A stretch of DNA of 64,000 nucleotides from M55B112 sp964539395 (GCA_964539395.1 CAZIIU010000005.1:34798-98797); one strand, 5' to 3'; counted from the first letter of the stretch, positions 55,054-63,906 are shown. Translations and numbers: made by a program. Notes: a model not told the origin generated them from the sequence alone.

Positions 55054-55941
55054 TTACCCGTTAAGTCCCTGTGCGCCACTGACAATTTCAATAATCTCGT
55101 TGGTAATTGAAGCCTGCCGGGCCTTGTTATACTGCAGGTGCAACTCCTTGATAAGCTCTGTAGCATTATCGGTGGCCTTGTGCATTGCGGTCATCCTGGC
55201 CCCGTGTTCAGAAGCTAATGAATCAAGAATTGCCTTATAAAACTGGAGTTTCAGTGACCTTGGAATCAATTCTCTGACTATATACTCTTTTGTAGGTTCA
55301 AAGATGTAATCGGCAACAACCAGGCTTGCCTCTTCGTCCTCCAGGTGCTCCATCCTGATAGGTAAAAATTGTTCCGTAACTAGAATTTGGGTTGCTGCGT
55401 TTTTAAACTGGTTATAAATAACATCAACATGGTCATAATCTCCTTTTACATAGAGGTCCATTACCATCTGAGATATCTGTACAGAATTCTCAAATGTAAG
55501 ATCGTCAAAAACATCGCTTCCATTGTAGATTACGTTGTATCCGTTTCTCCTGAGAAAATCATATCCTTTTTTACCGATAGCAAGAAAATGTACATTTCCT
55601 GCCATCATCTTCGCGGAATAAGTTTCAAGGGCAGTATAGATAGCCGACTTAATTGCATTGCTGTTAAAAGCACCGCAAAGTCCCCTGTTGGAGGTTATTA
55701 ATATCAATAAAATCTTTTCTTGTTCACTGCTCCTGGAATAAATATTTTGTTCATCATCCTTTAGGCTGCCACTGATACTTCCCAGAATTTCCCGAAGTTT
55801 TTCAGAATATGGACGCAGTTGAACAATTGCGTTCTGGGCCTTTTTAAGCTTTGCGGCTGATACCATCTTCATAGCACTGGTGATCTGTCGTGTTGAGACG
55901 ACCGATTCTCGCCTTACCCTTATCTCTTTTAATGTAGCCAT
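55054..55941 (-). CDS. atpG: F1-ATPase gamma subunit
   Basis: Gamma is the central rotor shaft of F1. The 295-residue protein begins with the conserved STRQITSAMKMVSAAKLKKAQ helix, has the middle motif ITSNRGLCGAFNSN, and ends with the helix HKATDNATELIKELHLQYNKARQ. It is the last gene of the atpB-E-F-H-A-G block, 65 bases after atpA. Confidence 0.98.
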   Translation of the reverse strand: MATLKEIRVRRESVVSTRQITSAMKMVSAAKLKKAQNAIVQLRPYSEKLREILGSISGSLKDDEQNIYSRSSEQEKILLILITSNRGLCGAFNSNAIKSAIYTALETYSAKMMAGNVHFLAIGKKGYDFLRRNGYNVIYNGSDVFDDLTFENSVQISQMVMDLYVKGDYDHVDVIYNQFKNAATQILVTEQFLPIRMEHLEDEEASLVVADYIFEPTKEYIVRELIPRSLKLQFYKAILDSLASEHGARMTAMHKATDNATELIKELHLQYNKARQASITNEIIEIVSGAQGLNG

Positions 55942-56006
55942 CTATTTAACTGAGGGTTACAGTTGGAAATCAGGTTTTTTATACTGGCTTCCAATCTTTT
56001 AATTCA

Positions 56007-57590
56007 TTAGCTTTTTTTCATTTTTTCAACAATATCCTTTGCTACAGATTCCATTGTTGATGTTGCCTCTTCGGTGATCTTTCCTTCTGCAAGTTGTTTG
56101 AGGATGTTTTTATGCTTGAGCTCCATGAAACCAAGGAATTCATCCTGGAATTGTTCTATCTGATCAATTTCTATGTCATTCAGCAACCCTTTTGTTCCAC
56201 AGTAGATAATTGCAATCTGCTTCTCAACCGGGAAGGGAGAGTATTGGCCCTGCTTCAGTATCTCTACATTTTTTCGTCCCTTATCAAGCACCGCCTTTGT
56301 GGCCGCATCCAGGTCAGAGCCAAACTTTGCAAATGCTTCAAGTTCGCGGAACTGCGCCTGGTCAAGCTTAAGCGTCCCGGCAATCTTCTTCATTGACTTA
56401 ATCTGGGCATTTCCACCTACCCTGGATACAGATATACCTACATTTATCGCAGGACGTATACCCGCGTTAAATAAGGTCGACTCAAGAAATATCTGTCCAT
56501 CAGTAATAGAAATCACATTCGTTGGAATATAGGCAGAAACATCTCCGGCCTGTGTCTCTATGATGGGTAGGGCCGTAAGAGATCCTCCGCCCTTTACAAG
56601 GTGTCTGATAGAATCCGGAAGATCGTTCATTTTTGCAGCAATCTCATCAGATTCTATGACCTTTGCAGCCCGTTCAAGCAGCCTTGAGTGCAGGTAAAAG
56701 ACATCCCCCGGATAAGCTTCCCTTCCAGGCGGGCGCCTTAAAAGCAGCGATACCTCCCTGTATGAAACTGCCTGTTTCGAAAGGTCATCATAAATAATCA
56801 GGGCAGGTCTTCCTGTATCTCGAAAGTATTCTCCAATTGCACACCCTGCGAATGGGGCATAAAACTGAAGTGCGGCAGGATCCGACGCAGTAGCCATAAC
56901 CACCACTGTATAGTCCATAGCTCCATGCTTTTCGAGTGTTTTTACCACATTGGCCACAGTACTTCCCTTTTGTCCGATGGCAACATACACACAATATACG
57001 GGTTCCCCCCTGTCGTAAAACTCTTTTTGGTTGATAATGGTATCAACAGCAATGGCTGTTTTCCCAGTCTGCCTGTCACCTATAATCAGTTCCCGCTGAC
57101 CCCGCCCGATTGGGATCATTGCATCAATGGCTTTAATACCTGTCTGTAGGGGTTCATTTACCGGCTGTCTGAATATTACACCTGGTGCCTTTCGTTCAAG
57201 AGGCATTTCGAACAGGTCTCCGGTAACAGGGCCTTTGCCATCCAGCGGTTCTCCAATTGTATTGATTACGCGACCAAGTAGTTTTTCTCCCACCTTAAGT
57301 GAGGCAATTCTTTTTGTACGTTTAACCGAATCTCCTTCTTTAATTAATTCAGATGATCCAAGCAGCACGGCACCGACATTATCCTCTTCAAGGTTCAGGA
57401 CAATTCCCATAACACCACTGTCAAATTCGATCAGTTCATTGGCCTGAACGTGATTCAACCCATAAATCCTTGCAATTCCATCTCCTACCTGGAGCACGGT
57501 ACCTACCTCTTCCAGTTCGACATCGCTTTTAAAGCCCTCAAGTTGTTTTTTAAGTATTTCTGATACTTCAGAAGGTTTGATCTGGGACAT
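56007..57590 (-). CDS. atpA: F1-ATPase alpha subunit
   Basis: Alpha subunits alternate with beta in the F1 ring and bind non-catalytic nucleotides. The 527-residue protein has the P-loop GDRQTGKTAIAVDT, the GIKAIDAMIPIGRGQRELI segment before it and the alpha-specific PAINVGISVSRVGGNAQ sequence. It follows atpH after 16 bases. Confidence 0.99.
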   Translation of the reverse strand: MSQIKPSEVSEILKKQLEGFKSDVELEEVGTVLQVGDGIARIYGLNHVQANELIEFDSGVMGIVLNLEEDNVGAVLLGSSELIKEGDSVKRTKRIASLKVGEKLLGRVINTIGEPLDGKGPVTGDLFEMPLERKAPGVIFRQPVNEPLQTGIKAIDAMIPIGRGQRELIIGDRQTGKTAIAVDTIINQKEFYDRGEPVYCVYVAIGQKGSTVANVVKTLEKHGAMDYTVVVMATASDPAALQFYAPFAGCAIGEYFRDTGRPALIIYDDLSKQAVSYREVSLLLRRPPGREAYPGDVFYLHSRLLERAAKVIESDEIAAKMNDLPDSIRHLVKGGGSLTALPIIETQAGDVSAYIPTNVISITDGQIFLESTLFNAGIRPAINVGISVSRVGGNAQIKSMKKIAGTLKLDQAQFRELEAFAKFGSDLDAATKAVLDKGRKNVEILKQGQYSPFPVEKQIAIIYCGTKGLLNDIEIDQIEQFQDEFLGFMELKHKNILKQLAEGKITEEATSTMESVAKDIVEKMKKS

Positions 57591-57606
57591 GATATTCTTT
57601 TTACAA

Positions 57607-58140
57607 TTAACGCAATAATGTTTTCTTCATCTTTCTCAGGTTGCTTGACACACTGGCATCATACTGCCTGTCCTCTATCCTGATTATAAACCCGCCAATC
57701 AGGTCCTCATCTGTTTCCGTTTTCATTTCGATACCCGATTTAATTGTCTCTGCAACCACTTTTTCCACCTTTCTTTTTAGCTCTTCAGGAACCTGAATTG
57801 CAGTAATTAAAGTGGCCGATTTAATTCCCTTGTGTTTCCTGTACAGATTTAAGTAATTCCTTGCAATTGCAGGAATATAGAATTCACGACCATTTCTGAT
57901 TATAAGTTTAAGAAACGAAAGCGTCAATGAATGTACTTTTTCTGCAAGCAGCTGATCAACAATACTGCTTTTTCTTGATTCTTTGATAACCGGGTTGGTC
58001 AGCAACCCCTGAAACTCCGGGACCAATGAAATCTTCTGAATATCGAGCATATCGTTTCGGACACGGTCCAGCAACTCTTTTTCCCGCGCACTTTCAAACA
58101 AAGCCGTGGCATACCTTACAGATATTTTGCTATCGTTCAT
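57607..58140 (-). CDS. atpH: F1-ATPase delta subunit
   Basis: Delta connects the F1 head to the peripheral stalk. The 177-residue protein has the N-terminal six-helix domain (SVRYATALFESAREKELLD) and the C-terminal strand/helix GGFIIRIEDRQYDASVSSNL. It is 10 bases downstream of atpF. Confidence 0.96.
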   Translation of the reverse strand: MNDSKISVRYATALFESAREKELLDRVRNDMLDIQKISLVPEFQGLLTNPVIKESRKSSIVDQLLAEKVHSLTLSFLKLIIRNGREFYIPAIARNYLNLYRKHKGIKSATLITAIQVPEELKRKVEKVVAETIKSGIEMKTETDEDLIGGFIIRIEDRQYDASVSSNLRKMKKTLLR

Positions 58141-58150
58141 GCGTTGGGTG

Positions 58151-58645
58151 TCAGTTCAGGTCAATCTCATCAATGAGTTTATTAACCAATTCTTGTTGTC
58201 CTTTATCTTCACTGAGCGCTTTTTTCAGCACCTTTTCCGCAATATTAATTGAGAGATTTGCGATTTGCTCCTTAATTTCATTGATGGCGGCCAGCTTCTC
58301 ATTTTTAATTGATTCCCTGGCATTTTTAATAAGCTTTGAAGCATCCTCAGCAGCATTTTCCCTGGCCTCCCTGATAATTGATTCCTTGATATCCCTCGCC
58401 TCCTTAATCATGGCATCCCGTTCTGCCTTGGCTTCTGCCAGTATCCTTTCATTATCTGCCTGAAGCTTCTCCATCTCTGACCGTGCTTTTTTTGCAGCGT
58501 CAAGTGATTTTCTGATACTCTCATTGCGGGCACGCACTGCTGAAAGAATTGCGGGCCATGCAAACTTTCCAAGAATGATTAGTAGAACCAGGAAAAATAC
58601 CGTTGTCCAAAAGATCATTCCAATACCGGGAGTTACAAGATCCAT
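58151..58645 (-). CDS. atpF: F0 subunit b
   Basis: Subunit b forms the peripheral stalk. The 164-residue protein has an N-terminal membrane helix (IFWTTVFFLVLLIILGKFAWP) and a long charged helical coil. The transition GKFAWPAILSAVRARNESI is typical. A hairpin lies between it and atpE upstream. Confidence 0.97.
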   Translation of the reverse strand: MDLVTPGIGMIFWTTVFFLVLLIILGKFAWPAILSAVRARNESIRKSLDAAKKARSEMEKLQADNERILAEAKAERDAMIKEARDIKESIIREARENAAEDASKLIKNARESIKNEKLAAINEIKEQIANLSINIAEKVLKKALSEDKGQQELVNKLIDEIDLN

Positions 58646-58679
58646 AGTATATTGTTTTAACGATTAATCAAATGAACGA

Positions 58680-58700
58680 CCCGCAACCAACCGTTGCGGG
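58680..58700 (-). other. Intercistronic hairpin between atpE and atpF
   Basis: CCCGCAAC (58680-58687) and GTTGCGGG (58693-58700) form a perfect 8-bp GC-rich stem with a 5-base loop, directly after the atpE stop on the minus strand. No T-run follows on that strand, so it is more likely an mRNA-stabilising or attenuating element than a full terminator. It may help raise c-subunit output. Confidence 0.65.
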
Positions 58701-58708
58701 CCGATTTT

Positions 58709-58921
58709 TTACGCACTGTCTGAAAGCAGGGCGACTACAATTGCAAACAATGCTACACCTTCAATCAAAGCAGCAGCGATGATCATAGCGGTCTGAATCT
58801 TGCCTGATGCTTCAGGTTGACGGGCAATGGCCTCCATAGCCTTGCTGCCAATCGTACCGATTCCAAATGCTGCCCCGATCACTGCGAGAGCTGCTCCAAT
58901 TGCTGATAATGTACCTGTCAT
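58709..58921 (-). CDS. atpE: F0 subunit c
   Basis: Subunit c forms the rotor ring and carries the ion-binding carboxylate. The 70-residue hairpin has the conserved loop ARQPEASG and the Glu in the second helix (ALIEGVALFAIV). The Na+-type pattern (Gln in helix 1, Glu-Ser-Thr in helix 2) is absent: helix 1 has Ile at the Gln position and helix 2 reads Glu-Gly-Val. This points to proton coupling. Confidence 0.98.
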   Translation of the reverse strand: MTGTLSAIGAALAVIGAAFGIGTIGSKAMEAIARQPEASGKIQTAMIIAAALIEGVALFAIVVALLSDSA

Positions 58922-58947
58922 AATTATAAAGTATTAATTAAAAAATA

Positions 58948-60126
58948 TTACTCATGATGGTGCTCAGGCACCGCCAATCCAATAAACAGTGATGAAAGTA
59001 GTGTGAAGATATATGCCTGCAGAAATGCCACGAGCAGTTCAACCATAAACATGAAAAGAACCATAAGCATCGTTGGAAGAGACATAAACACACTCTTAAA
59101 AATAAATATCAGTGATACCAGACTCAAAATAATAATATGCCCGGCAGTTATATTTGCAAAAAGCCTTATCATCAATGCAAAAGGCTTGATAATGATCCCT
59201 ATTAACTCCACCGGAACCATAATAGGAAGGAGCCAGAAAGGAACTCCCGGTGTAAGGAATATATGCTTCCAATACTCCCTGTTACCGCTTAAGTTTATAA
59301 CGAGCAAAGTAAACACTGCCAGCACCATTGTAAATGCAATATTACCGGAAACATTCGCACCAAAGGGGAAAAACGGAACCAGTCCCAATAAATTATTAAG
59401 CAGTATGAAGAAAAAGAGTGTCAGCAGATATGGAACATAACGCTCATATTTTTCCCTTCCTATATTTGGCATTGCAATATCCTCTTCTACAAACACGATG
59501 AGTGGTTCCAAAAATCCCTGCAACCCTTTTGGAGCACTGATACCTTTTTTCTTATAGGTCCCGGCTACACCAAGAAATACGATCAACATGATGAGAAGGG
59601 TTATAAACATCATGAATACATTCTTTGTAATGGAAAAGTCCAATGGCAGACCGGCCTCAACAAGTTCGCCGTTCTCATCCAATTCCAGGATTTTACCATC
59701 AACATTTTTTTCAACATGTTCACCTGTACTACTGGTTACTTCAATCGTTCCATGACCGGTTTCAAATCCCTTGTAATTATGTCCGTGAGCCAGCTTATTC
59801 GACATAAACAGGTGAAATCCAGAATGCCTGCTGTACAGAATCACCGGGAGGGGAACAGTTACATGGTGACCGCTTTTGGTAGTCAGAATGTGCCATTCAT
59901 GCGCATCCTTAATGTGGTGGAGGATTGTCTCTGCAGGGTTATATTCTTCTATATGCTCCCCATCGTGATCCTCATTGTTGTGATGACCAGTTTTTTTTGT
60001 TATATGATCGTTTGACGCAACCATATCTTCGTGGGATTGTGCCACCGAAGTTGTGCCGATTGAAATAAAGGCAACTATAGCCAGACACAATACAGAATTC
60101 TTATCAATAAACAACCTTCCTGTCAC
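58948..60126 (-). CDS. atpB: F0 subunit a with His-rich periplasmic extension
   Basis: Subunit a holds the half-channels for ions. The 392-residue protein is about 120 residues longer than the E. coli form. It starts with a signal-like helix, then an extra-cytoplasmic domain (about 30-165) rich in His and acidic residues (HHNNEDHDGEH, LHHIKDAHEWH). The membrane part follows, with the essential Arg in FALMIRLFANITAGH. This extension is known from Bacteroidota AtpB proteins. The C-terminus ends in PEHHHE. The start is a GTG, with 6 bases to the upstream gene. Confidence 0.95.
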   Translation of the reverse strand: MTGRLFIDKNSVLCLAIVAFISIGTTSVAQSHEDMVASNDHITKKTGHHNNEDHDGEHIEEYNPAETILHHIKDAHEWHILTTKSGHHVTVPLPVILYSRHSGFHLFMSNKLAHGHNYKGFETGHGTIEVTSSTGEHVEKNVDGKILELDENGELVEAGLPLDFSITKNVFMMFITLLIMLIVFLGVAGTYKKKGISAPKGLQGFLEPLIVFVEEDIAMPNIGREKYERYVPYLLTLFFFILLNNLLGLVPFFPFGANVSGNIAFTMVLAVFTLLVINLSGNREYWKHIFLTPGVPFWLLPIMVPVELIGIIIKPFALMIRLFANITAGHIIILSLVSLIFIFKSVFMSLPTMLMVLFMFMVELLVAFLQAYIFTLLSSLFIGLAVPEHHHE

Positions 60127-60132
60127 TCTTAA

Positions 60133-60513
60133 TTAATTTGTTTTCAGGGTTTTATATAATATACTAACCAGAAAAATTGTGAGCACTAAATATAATACAA
60201 AAAAAGCAATGAGAAACCCCGTACTAAAATTTTTTCCCGAAATCCAAAAGAATAGAATCATTATAAGGTAGGCCAGAAATTTTCCTCCTATACCGACTAA
60301 AATCAGGATACCTCTTTCAGATTCCTTCCGTTTCGCACCGGCCATGATTACCAGGTATGTTCCCAGGCTGATGATCGTCATTATTGTGAGAAGCAAAACA
60401 TAGGCTGCTTCTTCAATACTAATTCCTGTAGAACGAATGAGAAGTACTCCCCCTGCCAATAAACAGGCATAGATGATAAATAGAAGAATAATATTGCGCC
60501 ATTTATGGGTCAC
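60133..60513 (-). CDS. Four-helix membrane protein, AtpI-like
   Basis: The 126-residue protein has four membrane helices and sits between atpZ and atpB, the place of AtpI or related assembly proteins in many ATP synthase operons. The sequence does not closely match E. coli AtpI, so the assignment is from position and topology. Its GTG start overlaps the atpZ stop. Confidence 0.65.
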   Translation of the reverse strand: MTHKWRNIILLFIIYACLLAGGVLLIRSTGISIEEAAYVLLLTIMTIISLGTYLVIMAGAKRKESERGILILVGIGGKFLAYLIMILFFWISGKNFSTGFLIAFFVLYLVLTIFLVSILYKTLKTN

Positions 60514-60770
60514 TTTTTTCGTATAAAGTCCTTCAAGGCAGAATAGATCCCGATAATTACACCGACCATAGCAAGTAATGCAGTAAAAAGAGGGGTATCA
60601 GAAGCAGTTTTTTCATCTAGTTTGATTCCTGCCCAGGTAAAGATTCCAATAACTGCGAGCATCTGAAAACCTATTCCGGTGTATCTGATATAATCATTGA
60701 TGCCAGAACGGTATCCGGAATTATTTTCCCTCTTTTCCGGCTGGTTCGTTGATTGCTTCTTTTTTTCCAC
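60510..60770 (-). CDS. atpZ: AtpZ/AtpI-family protein
   Basis: The product (86 residues from the GTG at 60770) has two membrane helices and the AtpZ pattern YTGIGFQMLAVIGIFTWAGIKLDE and LLAMVGVIIGIYSALKDF. AtpZ-type proteins associate with the F0 part and may form a cation channel or assist c-ring assembly. Its start lies inside the 3' end of the bactofilin gene (50-base overlap); a GTG at 60779 is an alternative. Confidence 0.82.
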   Translation of the reverse strand: MEKKKQSTNQPEKRENNSGYRSGINDYIRYTGIGFQMLAVIGIFTWAGIKLDEKTASDTPLFTALLAMVGVIIGIYSALKDFIRKK

Positions 60771-61107
60771 CCATATCACATTTTCCAGTGAATATTGCAC
60801 CGGGTTCTATAGCCAGTTTGCTGGTACGAATCTCACCATAGATACGCGACATTGACCTGAGAGAAAGCAATTCCTCAATTACAATTTTTCCCTCAACTAC
60901 GCCTTCGACTTCACAATTTCTACATTTAATCTCTCCATTCACCTTACCTGATTGCCCGATGAAAACCTTTCCCTTGGTATAAAGGTTTCCGATAAGGATC
61001 CCATCGAAGCGGATATTCTCATTCGAGCTGAGGTTCCCTTCGATGGTTGTTCCAATTCCTATCAGGTTTATCTTGTTGGTGTTTTCTGATTCAACTTCTT
61101 TTGCCAT
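60721..61107 (-). CDS. Bactofilin-like polymer-forming protein
   Basis: The 128-residue protein is a bactofilin (DUF583), a cytoskeletal protein that polymerises through a right-handed beta helix without nucleotide. The core (about 17-105) shows the repeating pattern GTTIEGNLSSNENIRFDGIL and GEIKCRNCEVEGVVEGKI. The ATG at 61107 is chosen over one three codons upstream. It overlaps atpZ and follows fabH after 58 bases, so it may be in the same transcript as the ATP synthase genes. Confidence 0.9.
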   Translation of the reverse strand: MAKEVESENTNKINLIGIGTTIEGNLSSNENIRFDGILIGNLYTKGKVFIGQSGKVNGEIKCRNCEVEGVVEGKIVIEELLSLRSMSRIYGEIRTSKLAIEPGAIFTGKCDMGGKKEAINEPAGKEGK

Positions 61108-61165
61108 AACAATCATGTATTAAAATTTGCAGCTCAATAAATATAAAACAACCTAAAGATAAATA

Positions 61166-62170
61166 TTATTTCTGTGGTTTATCCTTAGAATCATATGCCC
61201 ATTTCAAATAAACGGATCCCCAGGTAAAACCTCCGCCAAAAGCTGCCAGGATTACATTGTCTCCTTTTTGCAATTCTGATTCATATTCCCAGAGACATAG
61301 CGGAATGGTAGCTGCAGTAGTGTTTCCATACCTTTGAATATTAATCATCACCTGCTCTTTTTTAATCCCCATCCTTCTTGCAACAGCTTCAATAATACGC
61401 ATATTTGCCTGGTGAGGTACGAGCCATTTGAGTTCTTCCGGCTTTACATTGTTCCTGCGCATGATATCAACACTTACATCTGCCATTTTTGAGACGGCTA
61501 CCTTAAAAACGGCCTGACCCTCCTGGAAAACAAAGTGCTCCCGGTTATCAACCGTTTCATGAGTGGCGGGTCGCAAGGAACCTCCGGCCTTCATATGCAG
61601 GTTCTTATATCCGCTTCCGTCGACCTCAAGGATATTGTCGATCAGTCCAATTCCCTCTTCCACAGGCTCAAGCAGAACTGCTCCGGCGGCATCACCGAAC
61701 AAAGGACAGGTGGTGCGGTCAGTATAGTCTGTAATGGAGGACATCATATCTGCACCAACAACAATAATCTTCTTGTGCGACCCGCTCTGAATGAATTGCT
61801 GCGCAGTTACCAGGGCAAACAGGAACCCTGAGCAAGCGGCTGATAAATCAAAACCCCAGGCATTTATTAACCTGGCCTTATTACATATCATCGTTGCCAC
61901 AGCCGGAAAGACCATATCAGGGGTAATAGTTGCAGTGATTACCAGCTCAATCTCTTCAGGTTTGGTACCAGTTTTTTCCAGCAGCCCCTTCACCGCAGCT
62001 GTAGCCATATCTGAGGTTGCCTTTCCTCCCTTAAGAATTCGTCTTTCGCTGATTCCTATACGCTGCATGATCCACTCGTCGGTGGTATCGACCATCTTAC
62101 TCAGTTCTTCATTTGTCAATCTGTATTCCGGAACCCAGCCATGAATGCCGGTAATGCCTGCCGCGATCAT
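61166..62170 (-). CDS. fabH: Beta-ketoacyl-ACP synthase III
   Basis: FabH starts type II fatty acid synthesis by condensing acyl-CoA with malonyl-ACP. The 334-residue protein has the catalytic Cys in DLSAACSGFLFAL, the His in VPHQANMRII and the Asn in RYGNTTAATIPL. The N-terminal ITGIHGWVPEYRLTNEEL is typical. The ATG at 62170 starts 2 bases after plsX. A TTG two codons upstream is less likely. Confidence 0.97.
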   Translation of the reverse strand: MIAAGITGIHGWVPEYRLTNEELSKMVDTTDEWIMQRIGISERRILKGGKATSDMATAAVKGLLEKTGTKPEEIELVITATITPDMVFPAVATMICNKARLINAWGFDLSAACSGFLFALVTAQQFIQSGSHKKIIVVGADMMSSITDYTDRTTCPLFGDAAGAVLLEPVEEGIGLIDNILEVDGSGYKNLHMKAGGSLRPATHETVDNREHFVFQEGQAVFKVAVSKMADVSVDIMRRNNVKPEELKWLVPHQANMRIIEAVARRMGIKKEQVMINIQRYGNTTAATIPLCLWEYESELQKGDNVILAAFGGGFTWGSVYLKWAYDSKDKPQK

Positions 62171-62172
62171 AG

Positions 62173-63117
62173 TCAATTATTCAATGTTTCTCTAATATTT
62201 TCAATCAATCCCGACTGAATCACATGTTGTGTTTGCAGGATCATATTTTTCACCGCCTTTGCATTGGAGATGCCATGACCGATAACCAGTGGATCCTGTA
62301 CACCCAGGACCGGTGTGCCTCCAAAATTTTCAAAATTAAACTTTTCAAAGTATCCATTGTACACTTTCTTTGCTGAAATCAGCTTGTAAAAGGCTTCAGC
62401 CTCTTTAAGAACAATATTACCAACAAATCCGTCACATACAACAACATCGGCCTTGTCTTCAACAAATAGTGAATTGGCTTCAATATTGCCGGTGAAATTA
62501 AAATCGATGCTGCCTGCCATGAGTTGATAAGTACTTTTCACTACCAAATTCCCCTTTTCCTCCTCCTCACCAATATTAAGCAGCGCCACCCGCGGGTGAT
62601 TTACTTTATTTACAAATTGGGAGAAGAGGCTTCCCAGAATTCCATATTGGTAGAGCACATCAGGTCTTGCATCAGGATTCAGTCCCACATCGAGAATCAC
62701 AGCATCCGGACCTTTAAAGTTAGGGATCATAGCAGATATTACCGGTCGAATCACGCCTGGAATAGGCATTGTGATCCGCATGGCACCAACCAGCATTGCC
62801 CCGGTATTTCCCGCACTGCAGAAACCATCAAGTTTTTTTTGCCGCAGCAACCTTTGACCAAGGAAAATGCTCGCGTTAGGTTTATTTGAAAAAGCTTTTA
62901 GCGGGTGATCACCTGATTCAATGTATTGATCTGAATGTATGATCTCATAGGAGGAAATATCCAGACCCTTCTCCTTTGCACAAGTGCGAATGACCTCCCT
63001 GTGCCCCAAAAAGATGATCTCATATCCTTCAGGCAATTCCTGCTTTGCAAGCAGGCTCCCCTCAATGGGGGCTTCAGGGGAAAAATCCCCTCCCATGATA
63101 TCAATACCAATACGCAT
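62173..63117 (-). CDS. plsX: Phosphate acyltransferase PlsX
   Basis: PlsX makes acyl-phosphate from acyl-ACP for phospholipid synthesis. The 314-residue protein starts with IGIDIMGGDFSPEAPIEG. It has CSAGNTGAMLVGAMR and the C-terminal GVQDPLVIGHGISNAKAVKN region. It follows rpmF after 29 bases, in the classical rpmF-plsX-fabH order. Confidence 0.98.
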   Translation of the reverse strand: MRIGIDIMGGDFSPEAPIEGSLLAKQELPEGYEIIFLGHREVIRTCAKEKGLDISSYEIIHSDQYIESGDHPLKAFSNKPNASIFLGQRLLRQKKLDGFCSAGNTGAMLVGAMRITMPIPGVIRPVISAMIPNFKGPDAVILDVGLNPDARPDVLYQYGILGSLFSQFVNKVNHPRVALLNIGEEEEKGNLVVKSTYQLMAGSIDFNFTGNIEANSLFVEDKADVVVCDGFVGNIVLKEAEAFYKLISAKKVYNGYFEKFNFENFGGTPVLGVQDPLVIGHGISNAKAVKNMILQTQHVIQSGLIENIRETLNN

Positions 63118-63146
63118 AATGCGTTAACAGAGGCTTCAAGGTTGGA

Positions 63147-63341
63147 TTAAACCATTTCGGCCTCGCTATCTATGACAAGCTTGCCCTTATAATAAAGATT
63201 TCCGTCAACATAATAGGCACGATGACGCTGGTGTACAGTTCCCGTGGTTGAACAGGTCGACAATGTCGGAGTCTCAGCTTTGTAATGCGTCCTCCGCTTG
63301 TCTCTTCTCTGTTTCGATGTTTTTCTCTTCGGATGTGCCAT
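63147..63341 (-). CDS. rpmF: Ribosomal protein L32
   Basis: L32 is a small protein of the 50S subunit. The 64-residue protein has the N-terminal MAHPKRKTSKQRRDKRRTHYK and the C-terminal region HRAYYVDGNLYYKGK. A full pair of zinc-binding CxxC motifs is not visible, so this is a zinc-free (C-minus) form. It is followed by plsX and preceded by the DUF177 gene after 5 bases. Confidence 0.98.
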   Translation of the reverse strand: MAHPKRKTSKQRRDKRRTHYKAETPTLSTCSTTGTVHQRHRAYYVDGNLYYKGKLVIDSEAEMV

Positions 63342-63346
63342 GCCTT

Positions 63347-63877
63347 TTAATTTTTATCTATTAATTTTTTTAATTCATCCCAACGGGGATCACTCTTTTC
63401 AACCGTCTGATTCACTAAATGTCTTTCCAGTTTTTCAATCATTCTCGGGTTACATCCCTCCTTGCCACCTGTTCTCCCGGGATGTACACGCTTCATGGGT
63501 ACTGCAAGCACCAGGTACTCATAAAAATATCCCCCCATGTCAACCTGGTTTTCCTCCTTTGTCACCACCACCACATTATCATCAATTTCCCGGGCCTCTT
63601 TTCCATATTTCACATAAAGTCTCTGACTGGACATCACCTGTAGTGCAAATAACTCCAGGCATCTGTCACAGTTCACAATGAGACTGCCGGTCATTTTGCA
63701 ATCGATAGTAATTCCATCAGGACGTTTTATTACATCCACTATTGCCTTGATCCTGCCTTTTTCCCATTCACTGTTTCTGTAAAACTGAAAGAACGAATCG
63801 TCCAATAAAAATTCAAACGTCTCTCTCTCCCCTTTCAGCTCAGAAAAACGAACCACATATTCATTGCCTTTCTTCAC
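63347..63877 (-). CDS. DUF177/YceD-family protein
   Basis: The 176-residue protein belongs to the YceD/DUF177 family encoded next to rpmF in most bacteria, linked to 23S rRNA processing. The core pattern CKMTGSLIVNCDRCLE (with Cys pairs) and the C-terminal PRWDELKKLI are visible. The GTG at 63877 is preferred over a TTG at 63901, because the promoter box at 63899-63906 overlaps the latter. Confidence 0.88.
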   Translation of the reverse strand: MKKGNEYVVRFSELKGERETFEFLLDDSFFQFYRNSEWEKGRIKAIVDVIKRPDGITIDCKMTGSLIVNCDRCLELFALQVMSSQRLYVKYGKEAREIDDNVVVVTKEENQVDMGGYFYEYLVLAVPMKRVHPGRTGGKEGCNPRMIEKLERHLVNQTVEKSDPRWDELKKLIDKN

Positions 63878-63898
63878 GCTACGTCGAATTTCGGGATG

Positions 63899-63906
63899 CA
63901 AAAGTA
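63899..63906 (-). promoter_or_regulatory. Putative -7 box of the DUF177-rpmF-plsX-fabH operon
   Basis: The minus strand reads TACTTTTG, an exact match to TAnnTTTG, about 22 bases upstream of the GTG start of the DUF177 gene. Confidence 0.45.

Noticed and set aside
58709..58921. Sodium-coupled ATP synthase
   Set aside because: The c subunit lacks the Gln and Glu-Ser-Thr sodium-binding pattern, so proton coupling is more likely.
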